This document shows, in pieces, positions 6,848 to 14,470 of a stretch of DNA of 18,754 bases. The position numbers and the translations under genes are program-made. The DNA lies in NCBI GenBank assembly GCA_964517315.1, contig CAZFCJ010000070.1:1-18754 (forward strand), written 5' to 3'. This DNA is from DASWJQ01 sp964517315. GTDB taxonomy: Bacteria; Chloroflexota; Anaerolineae; Anaerolineales; E44-bin32. The notes beneath the pieces were generated by a model. It saw nothing but the letters and a program-made list of their open reading frames with translations. It was not told where the DNA came from and ran no database searches. Each line of letters opens with the position of its first letter. Within the stretch, counting starts at the first letter, position 1.

Positions 6848-8200
6848 CTATCGCGGTTCGTCTTGCAGCGGCGAGGCAAGCGGGATGACCGCGCGGTCGA
6901 TGACGACCCCGGCCCGGCCGATCGCCTCGACGACGATGTGGTCTACGGCGAAGGAGAGATAGACGAAATGCGAGCGCGAGGAGGCGGCCCGCAGGCGCGG
7001 ATCCGACCCGCGCAGGGGGTAGGTCACCGCCGAGCCCCCGCCTGTCACCACGTAAGTCGTCTCTTCGACCAGGAAACGTTGGTAGTTGTGATCGTGGCCG
7101 GAAAGCACCAGCGGCACATCAGCAGCCTCAAAGCGCTCGGCCCATCGACTGGCGACCCTACGTGAGTCCGCCGAATGGCGGCCCACAGTGTACGGCGGAA
7201 CATGCATCACGACCACGGAGTAGCGGTACCCGTCATCGGCAAGCCGCTCCTCCAGCCAAGCCTCCTGAGTCGTGAGACCCGGCACCCCGAAGAGCACCTG
7301 TGAGTCAAGCATCACAAACTGTATTTCACCGTAGGAGAACGAGTACCAGGCGCCCTCTCCTCCATGGGCGACACCCGGCGGAAGCATGGGGAACGCACGC
7401 ATATAGTACGGCTCATCCTGCCAGTACGTCGGCCGATCGTATTCGTGATTTCCAGGCACCGGGTAGAAGGGGCCCTTCCTCAGCACCGGGCCGAGTGGAT
7501 CATACAGCTTCTGGATAAAGGCGGTCGGCGGATCGGGGTTCTCGTGAACCCGGTACACAAGATCGCCCGTATGCAGCGTGAAGTCCGGGTCCCGCTCAGC
7601 CATCTGCTGTACGATCGCCGAGGTCACCGGATCGCCGAATCCCGAGTCGCCGAGCACAGCAGCAGTCATCGGCGCGCCATTCGCCTGCGTCCAGAAGCGA
7701 ATCGGGGCCCAAATATCGCCCTCTAGGGTTGGGCGGCGGACCTCCCCGGTTGAATCGAGGGTCATCAGCGAAGCCTCGTAGGTCCTGTCGGGGCTCAGGC
7801 CTCCCACCTCGAGCAACCCACCCGACCTTTGAACGGCGATGCGGATCGGCTGGCCACCGCGGTCGGCGGGCCAGACCACCGCCTCGCCCGCGAACTCCTC
7901 TGGGAACTCGTACTGAAGATAGGCGACTTGTGAAGTGACATGCCTGGCCAGAAGCGGAATCCGGTACTCCGCCTCGGAGGCTCCCGAATCCAGCAACCAA
8001 TCCAGCTGCGCCGTGGCTGCCGGCGTAAGCGTCGCCCCAAAGCTCGGCGCGTCGGTGGGCGCTGGCCGCTCCGTCGGCATCGTCGATGGGGTTGGCGGCG
8101 GCGGGCTGGCCACGACCGGTATGAGTGTCGCCCCAGGCTGGCAGGCAACCAGCGCCGCCAGGCTCAGCGCAATGAGCAGTCGAGACAGCGGCTTGGTCAA
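6848..8200 (-). CDS. Lipoprotein metallophosphoesterase, purple-acid-phosphatase-like
   Basis: This 450-residue enzyme carries a lipoprotein signal: positive residues, a hydrophobic run (8-19) and the lipobox LVAC with Cys at 20. A Pro/Thr-rich linker (about 31-50) follows, so it should be anchored outside the cytoplasmic membrane. A beta-rich N-terminal domain (about 80-170, fibronectin-like as in purple acid phosphatases) precedes the calcineurin-like domain. Metal-site motifs are GDSG (184-187), GDLV (212-215), GNHE (250-253), H333 in VVMHVPPY and GHDHNYQRF (368-376). It probably hydrolyses phosphomonoesters or diesters outside the cell; the exact substrate is unknown. The frame is open to 8365, but the TTG at 8200 directly precedes the signal peptide and overlaps the mazG stop as TTGA, with GAGGG upstream. 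The pairing suggests coupled translation. Confidence 0.88.
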   Translation of the reverse strand: MTKPLSRLLIALSLAALVACQPGATLIPVVASPPPPTPSTMPTERPAPTDAPSFGATLTPAATAQLDWLLDSGASEAEYRIPLLARHVTSQVAYLQYEFPEEFAGEAVVWPADRGGQPIRIAVQRSGGLLEVGGLSPDRTYEASLMTLDSTGEVRRPTLEGDIWAPIRFWTQANGAPMTAAVLGDSGFGDPVTSAIVQQMAERDPDFTLHTGDLVYRVHENPDPPTAFIQKLYDPLGPVLRKGPFYPVPGNHEYDRPTYWQDEPYYMRAFPMLPPGVAHGGEGAWYSFSYGEIQFVMLDSQVLFGVPGLTTQEAWLEERLADDGYRYSVVVMHVPPYTVGRHSADSRRVASRWAERFEAADVPLVLSGHDHNYQRFLVEETTYVVTGGGSAVTYPLRGSDPRLRAASSRSHFVYLSFAVDHIVVEAIGRAGVVIDRAVIPLASPLQDEPR

Positions 8201-9651
8201 CCCTCGATCCCCTTGGCGGCCTCCCAGAGGGCGTCCAGCTCGGCGAGGTCCATTTGCTCGAGAGCCCGACCGGATTCCCGGGCCTGCTCCTCCACCCGGG
8301 CAAATCGGCGGCGGAATCGCTGGTTGGCTTCTCGCAGCGCCGCCTCCGGATCGACCTCCAACCATCGCGCCAGGTTGACGACCGCGAACAGCAAGTCCCC
8401 CACTTCCCCCCCACGCTCGTCCGGGGTTTGCGCCTCGTCGACCTCGGCGATTTCCTCCTGGACCTTGTCCTTCACGCCCTGAACGTCATCCCAATCGAAG
8501 CCCAAGCGGGCGGCGCGCGACTGGTATTCCGCCGCCTGTGCCAGGGCCGGAAGCGCCCCCGGTACGCCGTCGAGCGCGCCTTCGCCTTCGCCGCTGGCGT
8601 CCCGCTCGGCTCCCTTCAAATGCTCCCAATTCTGCAGCACCTGACCCACGTCTTCGACTTCCACATCTCCGAAGACGTGGGGATGGCGGCGCACCAGTTT
8701 GTCATTGATCCCGGCGATCACGTCGGCCATTTGGAACTCGCCCGATTCGGTGGCGATCTGCGCCTGCAGCACGACTTGAAGCAGCAAATCGCCCAGTTCC
8801 TCCTCCAGTGCTTTCATGTCCAGCCGGTCGATCGCTTCAAGGGCCTCATAGCTTTCCTCGAGCAGATGCTGGCGCAGGGAGCTGTGCGTCTGCTCCCGAT
8901 CCCAGGGACAACCCTCCGGCGCCCGCAGATGGGCCACGGTTTCCTGGAACTGCTCAAACGCGCCGCGCGCCTCAAGGGGAGGGACATACAGCGTGGCCGC
9001 CGGGCCGTAGGCTTCCCGATGGTCCAGGTTGTGCAGGGCAGTGCGATGCAGCTCCGGCTCGCCGGCTCCCGCTCCGACCACCAGCACCACGGGATGGTCG
9101 TCCGGATATTGGTTCATCAAGGTCAGCTTGACGTCGGCGGCGATCATCCGGTTGTGAATCTGCCCCACAAGCACGTGCGCGTGGGGCGGAAAGGATGGAT
9201 GATGCAGGGCTGCGATCTCGTGCGCGTCTGTGATGGACACTCCGTCCAGCGCATCGAGCTCCAACGCCGCCAAGCAGGGTCCAACAAAGCTGATCCCGTG
9301 GATCAACTCGACCTCGACCGGCTGCCCAAAAGTCCGATGCCGAAGCTTTTGAACCGTCGCCTCCCCCACCGTCGGATCTCCTGGGACGCCGTACACCACC
9401 CGGCTTTCCCTCTGGGCGAGAGCGAGGAGCTCTACGACGACGGCCTCGTACACGGCCTCGAACGATTCGTGCTGCTCGTAGAAACGGTCGAAGCCCTCAA
9501 CGGGCCACGATTCCGGGAATCCAGCCAGTGCAGGATGCTGCCGCGTCCGGGTGTAGATCTTGTCGGCTCCGGAGAGCACGGCCCAGGCCCTGCGGGTCAG
9601 CAGGTCAGGGTCACCGGGACCCAATCCGACCACCGAAATTCTCGCAACCAT
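8197..9651 (-). CDS. mazG: Tetrapyrrole methylase-MazG fusion protein (YabN type)
   Basis: This 484-residue two-part protein is built like Bacillus YabN. The N-terminal SAM-dependent tetrapyrrole-methylase-like domain (about 1-225) has GLGPGDPDLLT (9-19) and GVPGDP (88-93). The C-terminal part has the nucleoside triphosphate pyrophosphohydrolase domain MazG: CPWD (248-251), EESYEALEAID (265-275) and ELGDLLLQ (285-292) give the acidic metal site, RRHPHVFGD (321-329) is family-specific, and a second helical repeat follows with EEIAEVDEA (399-407) and EVGDLLFAVVN (416-426). MazG hydrolyses (d)NTPs to NMP and pyrophosphate and cleans the nucleotide pool; the methylase substrate is unknown. The ATG at 9651 has GGAGGT four bases upstream. 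It sits right after the hairpin that ends the rpsI transcript, and its stop overlaps the phosphoesterase start. Confidence 0.92.
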   Translation of the reverse strand: MVARISVVGLGPGDPDLLTRRAWAVLSGADKIYTRTRQHPALAGFPESWPVEGFDRFYEQHESFEAVYEAVVVELLALAQRESRVVYGVPGDPTVGEATVQKLRHRTFGQPVEVELIHGISFVGPCLAALELDALDGVSITDAHEIAALHHPSFPPHAHVLVGQIHNRMIAADVKLTLMNQYPDDHPVVLVVGAGAGEPELHRTALHNLDHREAYGPAATLYVPPLEARGAFEQFQETVAHLRAPEGCPWDREQTHSSLRQHLLEESYEALEAIDRLDMKALEEELGDLLLQVVLQAQIATESGEFQMADVIAGINDKLVRRHPHVFGDVEVEDVGQVLQNWEHLKGAERDASGEGEGALDGVPGALPALAQAAEYQSRAARLGFDWDDVQGVKDKVQEEIAEVDEAQTPDERGGEVGDLLFAVVNLARWLEVDPEAALREANQRFRRRFARVEEQARESGRALEQMDLAELDALWEAAKGIEG

Positions 9652-9664
9652 CGAGACCTCCGTG

Positions 9665-9703
9665 AAAGGGAAAACGGCCGGGGAAGCGGTCCTTCCCCGG
9701 CCG
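9665..9703 (-). terminator. Intrinsic terminator after rpsI
   Basis: CGGCCGGGGAAG at 9675-9686 and CTTCCCCGGCCG at 9692-9703 pair perfectly for 12 bp, with a five-base loop. On the minus strand the hairpin is followed by TTTTCCCTTT. It should end the ribosomal transcript. The Shine-Dalgarno sequence of mazG begins only four bases after the T-rich tail, so the same element could act as an attenuator for mazG. Confidence 0.85.
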
Positions 9704-9756
9704 ACGTCGTTTGTTCCAGTTGAAGACGTGCAGGCGCCCCTTTGAAGAACCTTCCC

Positions 9757-10152
9757 TTAACGCTTCGTGTACGTCGGCGCCTTGCGGGCCTTCTTGAGAC
9801 CTGGCTTCTTGCGCTCTTTCATGCGCGCGTCGCGAGTCAGATAGCCATTCCGGCTCATGGCGGGCCGCAGATCAGGGTCCATCTCAACAAGTGCCCGCGC
9901 CAGGCCATGGCGCACTGCTCCCGCCTGGCCGGAGACCCCGCCGCCTTTCACCTGAACGGTGAAGTCGACCTGTTCTTCCATATCAACTTCCCGCAGCGGC
10001 TCAAGAATGTGGTCCATATCTCCGACGCGCGGGAAATACTCAGCCAGCGTCTTTCCGTTGATGGTCCGGGTCGATCCCCCGCCGGTCATGATACGAACCC
10101 GCGCTGTGCTCGTCTTTCTTCGGCCTACGCCTTCAAAGTACTTGGTTGCCAT
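9757..10152 (-). CDS. rpsI: 30S ribosomal protein S9
   Basis: This 131-residue S9 belongs to the 30S head; its basic C-terminal tail reaches the P-site tRNA anticodon region. It starts MATKYFEGVGRRKTSTARV, the family N-terminus with the GRRKTS.ARV signature. It continues with INGKTLAEYFPR, an internal GQAGAVRHGLARAL segment and the closing KKARKAPTYTKR, where the final Arg is the conserved tail residue. The length is normal (about 130). The ATG is preceded by AAAGGTGAT. It follows rplM by 21 bases, the usual L13-S9 pair, and is followed by the terminator. Confidence 0.98.
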   Translation of the reverse strand: MATKYFEGVGRRKTSTARVRIMTGGGSTRTINGKTLAEYFPRVGDMDHILEPLREVDMEEQVDFTVQVKGGGVSGQAGAVRHGLARALVEMDPDLRPAMSRNGYLTRDARMKERKKPGLKKARKAPTYTKR

Positions 10153-10173
10153 ACACCATCACCTTTTCGTTAA

Positions 10174-10611
10174 TTACCAGTTCAGCCGCTCGGGCTGTTG
10201 GGCTTCATGTGGATGTTCCGGGCCCGCGTACACCTTGAGCTTCTTCATGAGCTCTTGGCGCAGGCGGTTCTTCGGCAGCATACCGCGCACCGCGCTTTCG
10301 ATGACATACTGCGGCCGCTGTTCGAGCTGCTGTTCCAATGTCAGACTCTTCAGCCCGCCCGGGTAGCCAGAGTGCCGATAATAGCGTTTCTCCTCCAACT
10401 TCTTACCCGTGACCTCAATCCCGCCGGCGTTGACGACGATCACGTAGTCCCCCACGTCCACTCCGGGGGTGTATACGGGCTTATCCTTGCCGAGCAGCAG
10501 GCGCGCGACGCGGCTCGCCAACCGGCCCAAGTTCTGACCCTCGGCGTCCGCAAGGAACCAGTTGCGCTCGATCTCGTCGGGCTTTGGATAATATGTTTTT
10601 TGCCTGTTCAT
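10174..10611 (-). CDS. rplM: 50S ribosomal protein L13
   Basis: This 145-residue L13 binds 23S rRNA early in 50S assembly. It begins MNRQKTYYPKPDEIERNW, then AEGQNLGRLASRVARLL, GDYVIVVNAGGIEVTGKK, YYRHSGYPGG and an AVRGMLPKNRL block, all standard L13 elements. The open frame extends to 10677, but the 22 extra residues have no similarity to the family, and the ATG at 10611 matches the normal N-terminus, with a weak AGGT upstream. The C-terminus ends QQPERLNW, about the usual length. It lies 62 bases after truA, the normal order in this group. Confidence 0.97.
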   Translation of the reverse strand: MNRQKTYYPKPDEIERNWFLADAEGQNLGRLASRVARLLLGKDKPVYTPGVDVGDYVIVVNAGGIEVTGKKLEEKRYYRHSGYPGGLKSLTLEQQLEQRPQYVIESAVRGMLPKNRLRQELMKKLKVYAGPEHPHEAQQPERLNW

Positions 10612-10673
10612 CACTAACCTACGCTGCTCCTGAGGGACCGTATTTGCCGCGATCGATCCCTTATCCAGTGAAC

Positions 10674-11423
10674 TCAATCGTCCTCATTGTACGAAACCGT
10701 CTCCAGGCACAAACCTCGCGCCGGTGCCAGCCGGCCCTCCCAACGCTGCTCGGGCCGATCCAGCCGGCCGACGATCGCTTCCGGCGGTTCGCGTTCCTCG
10801 CCACAGCGGACGAACGCGGCCACCAGGCGGCGCACCATGTGCTGCAGAAAGGCGTCGGCCTCGATGTCAAAGCGCAGCTCATCCGCTTCCCCGCTCCAGC
10901 GCGCCCGGAACACCTGCCGCACCGTGTGACCGCCCTCGATCGGCGCCGGGCCAAACGCGCCGAAGTCAAATGTGCCTTCGATCCGCCGCCCGATCTCGTT
11001 CATCAATCCTACGTCCGGGCCGGGCCAGCGTCGCCAGGCATACCTTTCGCGGAGCGGATCGGGCACCTCGGCCAGGATCATTCGATAGCTGTAGTGCCGT
11101 CGATGCGCCGAAAATCGGGGGTGGAAACCCTCGTCCATCTGCTGCGTGGACTGAACGGCCACATCCTGCGGCAGATTTGCGTTGAGGGCCGCGGTCAGAT
11201 CCGCTTCCGAGTGGCCCCAGGCCATCGAGAAGGAAATCACCTGGCCGCGAGCGTGAACGCCGGCGTCGGTGCGGCCGGCGGCGAGCAGGCTGTCGCCCTG
11301 CCAGCCGATTTGCCGCAGCGCCCCTTCGACGGCTCTCTGAACGGTGGGCACCCCCTTCCGCTGCCGTTGGAATCCCTTATACGCGGTTCCGTCGTACGCG
11401 AGAATCGATTTGTAAGGTGCCAC
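10674..11423 (-). CDS. truA: tRNA pseudouridine synthase A
   Basis: TruA makes pseudouridine at positions 38-40 in the anticodon arm of tRNAs. The 249-residue protein has the catalytic loop GRTDAGVHARG (50-60), with D53 the nucleophilic aspartate. The N-terminal YDGTAYKGFQRQ (10-21) and the C-terminal block QHMVRRLVAAFVRCG are characteristic. The length is normal. The start is GTG at 11423 (AP.YKSILAYDG); AGGC is the only upstream Shine-Dalgarno-like element. It follows rplQ by 57 bases, across a hairpin. The rplQ-truA-rplM-rpsI order is common in Gram-positive bacteria and Chloroflexota. Confidence 0.96.
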   Translation of the reverse strand: MAPYKSILAYDGTAYKGFQRQRKGVPTVQRAVEGALRQIGWQGDSLLAAGRTDAGVHARGQVISFSMAWGHSEADLTAALNANLPQDVAVQSTQQMDEGFHPRFSAHRRHYSYRMILAEVPDPLRERYAWRRWPGPDVGLMNEIGRRIEGTFDFGAFGPAPIEGGHTVRQVFRARWSGEADELRFDIEADAFLQHMVRRLVAAFVRCGEEREPPEAIVGRLDRPEQRWEGRLAPARGLCLETVSYNEDD

Positions 11424-11449
11424 GTTACGCCTAGGCCCGGGCCGAGGAC

Positions 11450-11480
11450 CGCCGCCGGCTCAGCGTCAAGCTCGGCGGCG
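11450..11480 (-). other. GC-rich hairpin between rplQ and truA
   Basis: On the minus strand CGCCGCCG and CGGCGGCG (arms 11473-11480 and 11450-11457) form an 8-bp stem, extended by three pairs after a bulged A, around an eight-base loop. It begins immediately after the rplQ stop. No T-run follows, so it is not a classic intrinsic terminator. It may be an mRNA stabiliser or processing site; function is inference. Confidence 0.5.
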
Positions 11481-11858
11481 TTATTCTTCGACCAGCTCGA
11501 GCAGAACCATCTCGGCCGAGTCGCTGAAGCGCGGGCCGAGCTTTAGAATGCGCGTGTAGCCGCCGGGCCGCTCGACGTAGCGGGGGGCGATATCCTCGAA
11601 CAGCTTTTCGACGATTTCTCGGTCGTTCAAGCCCGCCGCGGCCCGCCGCTGGGCGTTCGTCAGAGCGCTTTCCCCCTCGGCCAAGCTGCGCTTGGCCATG
11701 GTGATCATCTTCTCGGCGTCGCCGCGGATCGCCTTGGCCTTGGCTTGCGTCGTGCGGATCCGCTCGTGACGGAAGAGCTCTGTGATCAGGTTGCGGCGCA
11801 GCGCTCTGCGATGGGCCGATGAGCGGCCGAGCCTGCGCCCCGAAATCCGATGTCTCAT
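11481..11858 (-). CDS. rplQ: 50S ribosomal protein L17
   Basis: This 125-residue L17 starts MRHRISGRRLGRSSAHRRAL, the nearly invariant N-terminus, then ITELFRHERIRTTQAKAK, and ends with the GYTRILKLGPRFSDSAEM block that is conserved in the family. The length is typical (about 116-130). The ATG lies eight bases after the rpoA stop; no strong Shine-Dalgarno sequence is visible, suggesting coupling to rpoA. The order rpoA-rplQ is that of the standard alpha operon. Confidence 0.98.
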   Translation of the reverse strand: MRHRISGRRLGRSSAHRRALRRNLITELFRHERIRTTQAKAKAIRGDAEKMITMAKRSLAEGESALTNAQRRAAAGLNDREIVEKLFEDIAPRYVERPGGYTRILKLGPRFSDSAEMVLLELVEE

Positions 11859-11866
11859 GATCGCAT

Positions 11867-12853
11867 CTACTCGGCCACCGGCTCGGGTTCGCCTTCGGCC
11901 TCTTCCTCTTCGTCTTCCATATAGCCCTTCTCGTGGAGGCGCTCTTTGAGCTCCTCCAGGCTCTTCTCGCCGAAGTTGCGGATGGCGAGCATCGCTTCCG
12001 GGCCCTTTTCCAGCATGTCCAGCACTTCACCCACCGTCGTGATACCGGTGCGCTTGAGCGAATTGAACACGCGCACGGACAGGTCGAGGTTCTCAATCGG
12101 GGTCTCGTAGATCTCGCTTGCAATCTGCGGTTCTTCCTCTTCCTCCGCGGCGAGGGTCAGGCTCTCCTCGGTCACGCCGGCCAGATCCTTGACGTGAGCC
12201 ATCAGAATCTGGGCGCTGCGCGACAGGGCCTCCTCGGGCTTGATCGTTCCGTCGGTCCATACTTCGATTTGCAGTCGATCGAAGCTGGTGTCCTGACCGA
12301 CACGAGCCTGACCGACGTCGTAGCGCACCCGGCGCACCGGGCTGAAGACGGCGTCGGTCGGCAGCTCGCCGATCGGCAGCCTTCCCCGCTCGTCGGAAGG
12401 AGAATAACCCCGGCCGCGCTGTACGTCCATCTCGATTTCCATGCTGGCTTGGTCGTCGTCGACGGTGAACAGGTACAGCTCGGGATTGACGATCTCGACC
12501 TCCGCGGGAGCGATGATATCGGCGGCGGTAACGACCCCTTCGCCTTCGACTTCAATGCGCAGGCGCGTGGAGTCGCCTTCATGCAGGATCATTCGCAGCT
12601 GTTTCAGATTGAGAATCAGCTGCAGAACGTCCTCACGGACGCCCGGAATCTCGGAGAATTCGTGAGGGATGTCCGTGATGCGGATGGACGTGACCGCCGC
12701 CCCCTCCAAAGAGGACAGCAGGACGCGCCGCAGCGCGTTTCCGACGGTGATGCCGTAGCCCCGCTCAAGCGGGCTGATCACGAACTTGCCGTAGTTGGTG
12801 GCTACGGCTTCGCGTTCGATCTTGGGCATCACCATGTTCGTGGTTACTGGCAC
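11867..12853 (-). CDS. rpoA: DNA-directed RNA polymerase subunit alpha
   Basis: This 328-residue RNA polymerase alpha subunit starts assembly of the core enzyme. The N-terminal dimerisation domain (about 1-235) has ISPLERGYGITVGNALRRVLLSS and EFSEIPGVREDV. The C-terminal domain (about 250-312) has NLDLSVRVFNSLKRTGI and FGEKSLEELKERL, the helix-hairpin-helix elements that contact UP-element DNA and activators. An acidic tail (EDEEEEAEGEPEP) follows. The start is GTG at 12853: GGAGGT lies five bases upstream. An ATG in that spacer is out of frame and hits a stop after four codons. The gene lies between rpsD (35-base gap) and rplQ (8-base gap). Confidence 0.98.
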   Translation of the reverse strand: MPVTTNMVMPKIEREAVATNYGKFVISPLERGYGITVGNALRRVLLSSLEGAAVTSIRITDIPHEFSEIPGVREDVLQLILNLKQLRMILHEGDSTRLRIEVEGEGVVTAADIIAPAEVEIVNPELYLFTVDDDQASMEIEMDVQRGRGYSPSDERGRLPIGELPTDAVFSPVRRVRYDVGQARVGQDTSFDRLQIEVWTDGTIKPEEALSRSAQILMAHVKDLAGVTEESLTLAAEEEEEPQIASEIYETPIENLDLSVRVFNSLKRTGITTVGEVLDMLEKGPEAMLAIRNFGEKSLEELKERLHEKGYMEDEEEEAEGEPEPVAE

Positions 12854-12858
12854 TTCAT

Positions 12859-12864
12859 ACCTCC
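12859..12864 (-). promoter_or_regulatory. Shine-Dalgarno site of rpoA
   Basis: GGAGGT on the minus strand, with a five-base spacer (ATGAA) to the GTG at 12853. The spacer itself contains an ATG that opens a four-codon frame and is too close to be used. This sets the GTG as the start. Confidence 0.7.
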
Positions 12865-12888
12865 AGAGACTGTCGACTCGTCAGTTAA

Positions 12889-13527
12889 TTAGCGCGAGTA
12901 AAATTCGACGACCAGCTGTTCGTTGAGTGCGGCGTCGATGTCGTCCCGCTCCGGCTGATGAAGCACCCTGCCGGACAAGCCGTCCACGTCCCGGTCCAGC
13001 CAGCGGGGGACGTTGCGCGTCTCCGCGACCGGCGGCAGCTCCTTGAAGTAGGTCCGCTTGCGCGAACCCTCCCGCACCGAGACCGTGTCCCCCGGACGAA
13101 CCAGAGTCGAAGGCACGTCGGTGCGGCGGCCGTTCACGTCAAAGTGGCCGTGCGTGACAAGCTGCCGGGCGTGGTTCCGGTTCTCGGCAAAGCCGAGGCG
13201 GAAGACCACGTTATCCAGCCGAGTTTCCAACTGCTGAAGCAGCGCCTCGCCGGTCATTCCCCGTCGCTTGAGCGCGCGCTCGTAGTAGCGACGGAACTGC
13301 CGCTCCATCACGCCGTAAATTCGGCGCATCTTCTGCTTCTCGCGCAGCTGCTTCTGGAAATCGGAGACCCGGCGACGGCGGTACATCGACTCGCGACCGT
13401 GCTCGCCAGGCGGGTAGTTGCGACGCTCCACGGGGCACTTCGGCGTGAAGCACTTTTGCCCCTTCAGGAAGAGCTTCTCACCCTCCCGGCGGCACAGTTT
13501 ACATACGGGTCCTGTATATCTTCCCAT
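12889..13527 (-). CDS. rpsD: 30S ribosomal protein S4, zinc-binding form
   Basis: This 212-residue S4 is a primary 16S-rRNA binder for 30S assembly. In many bacteria it also represses translation of the alpha operon. It begins MGRYTGPVCKLCRREG and has the zinc ligands C9, C12, C26 and C31, so it is the Cys-containing form. The S4 RNA-binding domain (about 100-160) contains LDNVVFRLGFAENRNHARQLVTHGHFDVNGR. The end reads FYSR, with a VVEFYSR finish typical of the family. The length is normal (about 205-210). It follows rpsK by 26 bases. Confidence 0.98.
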   Translation of the reverse strand: MGRYTGPVCKLCRREGEKLFLKGQKCFTPKCPVERRNYPPGEHGRESMYRRRRVSDFQKQLREKQKMRRIYGVMERQFRRYYERALKRRGMTGEALLQQLETRLDNVVFRLGFAENRNHARQLVTHGHFDVNGRRTDVPSTLVRPGDTVSVREGSRKRTYFKELPPVAETRNVPRWLDRDVDGLSGRVLHQPERDDIDAALNEQLVVEFYSR

Positions 13528-13553
13528 AATTCAATCGTGTTCCTTCTAAGTTC

Positions 13554-13958
13554 CTATACTCGGCGTTTTTTGGGTGGCCGGCATCCGTTGTGCGGCACGG
13601 GGGTCACATCCGCGATCGAGCGGACCTTCACTCCGGTCCCCTGCAGTGCGCGAATTGCGGCCTCCCGGCCCGGGCCAGGCCCCTTGACGAAGACGTCCAC
13701 TTCTTGCAGGCCCAACTGCTGCGCGGTCTGCACGGCCTGTTCGGCCGCGGTGCGCGCGGCAAAGGGCGTGCTCTTGCGGGAGCCTTTGAAGCCCGAATGG
13801 CCCGCGCTGCCCCACACCACCGTGTTCCCTTGGCGGTCGGTGATGGTCACGATCGTGTTGTTGAACGTCGCGTGGATATGGATCTCTCCATGCGACACGG
13901 TGCGCTGGGTCTTTCTGCCTCGGCCCTTCGCGCTGCCTCTTGATTGCCTACGTGCCAT
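13554..13958 (-). CDS. rpsK: 30S ribosomal protein S11
   Basis: This 134-residue S11 is part of the platform of the 30S subunit, next to the mRNA exit. It has the family signature IHATFNNTIVTITD near the N-terminus, then GNTVVWGSAGHSGFKGSRKSTPFAA and the C-terminal block KVRSIADVTPVPHNGCRPPKKRRV. The ATG at 13958 has GAGGGAG upstream. The extended basic N-terminus (ARRQSRGSAKGRGRKTQR) is normal for S11. It follows rpsM after a long 118-base gap and precedes rpsD. Confidence 0.98.
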   Translation of the reverse strand: MARRQSRGSAKGRGRKTQRTVSHGEIHIHATFNNTIVTITDRQGNTVVWGSAGHSGFKGSRKSTPFAARTAAEQAVQTAQQLGLQEVDVFVKGPGPGREAAIRALQGTGVKVRSIADVTPVPHNGCRPPKKRRV

Positions 13959-14076
13959 GTCTCCCTCGTCTTCGTCCTCTGGTCATTTGCGGGATCGGAT
14001 TCGCCGCCCTGGCGGCCCAGCCGCGGGGGGAAGGAAGCCCCATCGGCCGCCGGCCGGCGTCGATCCCCACTGATGT
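13959..14076 (-). other. 118-base spacer between rpsM and rpsK
   Basis: This is a long gap for an alpha operon. It is strongly GC-rich and contains a 12-base palindrome, CGCCGGCCGGCG, at 14048-14059, plus a GCCGC/GCGGC short hairpin near 14007-14020. No small open frame with a start and Shine-Dalgarno site is evident. I assign no function. Confidence 0.5.
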
Positions 14077-14466
14077 CTACTTCTTCTGCACGCCCCGGCG
14101 TCGGCCGCGTCCGGCCACCGTCTTCTTGGGGCCCTTACGCGTCCGCGCGTTGGTCCGGGTGCGCTGGCCGCGCACCGGCAGCCCACGGCGGTGCCGCAGG
14201 CCACGGTAGCAGCCGATCTCAATCAGACGCTTGATGTTCATCTGCCGCTCACGGCGCAGATCACCTTCTACCATCAAGTTCTGATTGATGTACTCGCGCA
14301 ACGAGGTGATCTCATCCTCGGTGAGATCACGGACCCGCGTGTCGCGGTCGACGCCGGCCGACTCGAGCACATCCTGCGACGTGCTGCGGCCGATGCCGTG
14401 AATGTAGGTCAGCCCGATTTCGACACGCTTGTCGCGCGGCAGGTCGACGCCTTCAATCCTCGCCAT
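14077..14466 (-). CDS. rpsM: 30S ribosomal protein S13
   Basis: This 129-residue S13 is in the 30S head and contacts the P-site tRNA and the intersubunit bridge. The sequence starts MARIEGVDLPRDKRVEIGLTY, contains the IHGIGRSTSQDVLESAG segment, and ends in the basic tail GLPVRGQRTRTNARTRKG followed by KKTVAGRGRR. The frame is open to 14505, but those codons belong to rpmJ in another frame, and the ATG at 14466 gives the normal N-terminus. The start lies four bases after the rpmJ stop. Length is normal (about 120-130). Confidence 0.97.
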   Translation of the reverse strand: MARIEGVDLPRDKRVEIGLTYIHGIGRSTSQDVLESAGVDRDTRVRDLTEDEITSLREYINQNLMVEGDLRRERQMNIKRLIEIGCYRGLRHRRGLPVRGQRTRTNARTRKGPKKTVAGRGRRRGVQKK

Positions 14467-14470
14467 CTGC

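Noticed and set aside
6102..8200. Reading the ATPase and phosphoesterase from the longest frames (starts at 6842 and 8365)
   Set aside because: The added N-termini lack family similarity. MELIRLVDLHKSY and the lipoprotein signal peptide mark the true starts at 6797 and 8200.
8254..9723. 489-codon plus-strand open frame opposite mazG
   Set aside because: The minus-strand product has both the methylase and MazG motifs; this one has none and no Shine-Dalgarno site.
10584..11546. 320-codon plus-strand open frame over truA
   Set aside because: Shadow of truA and rplM; no motif and no start signal.
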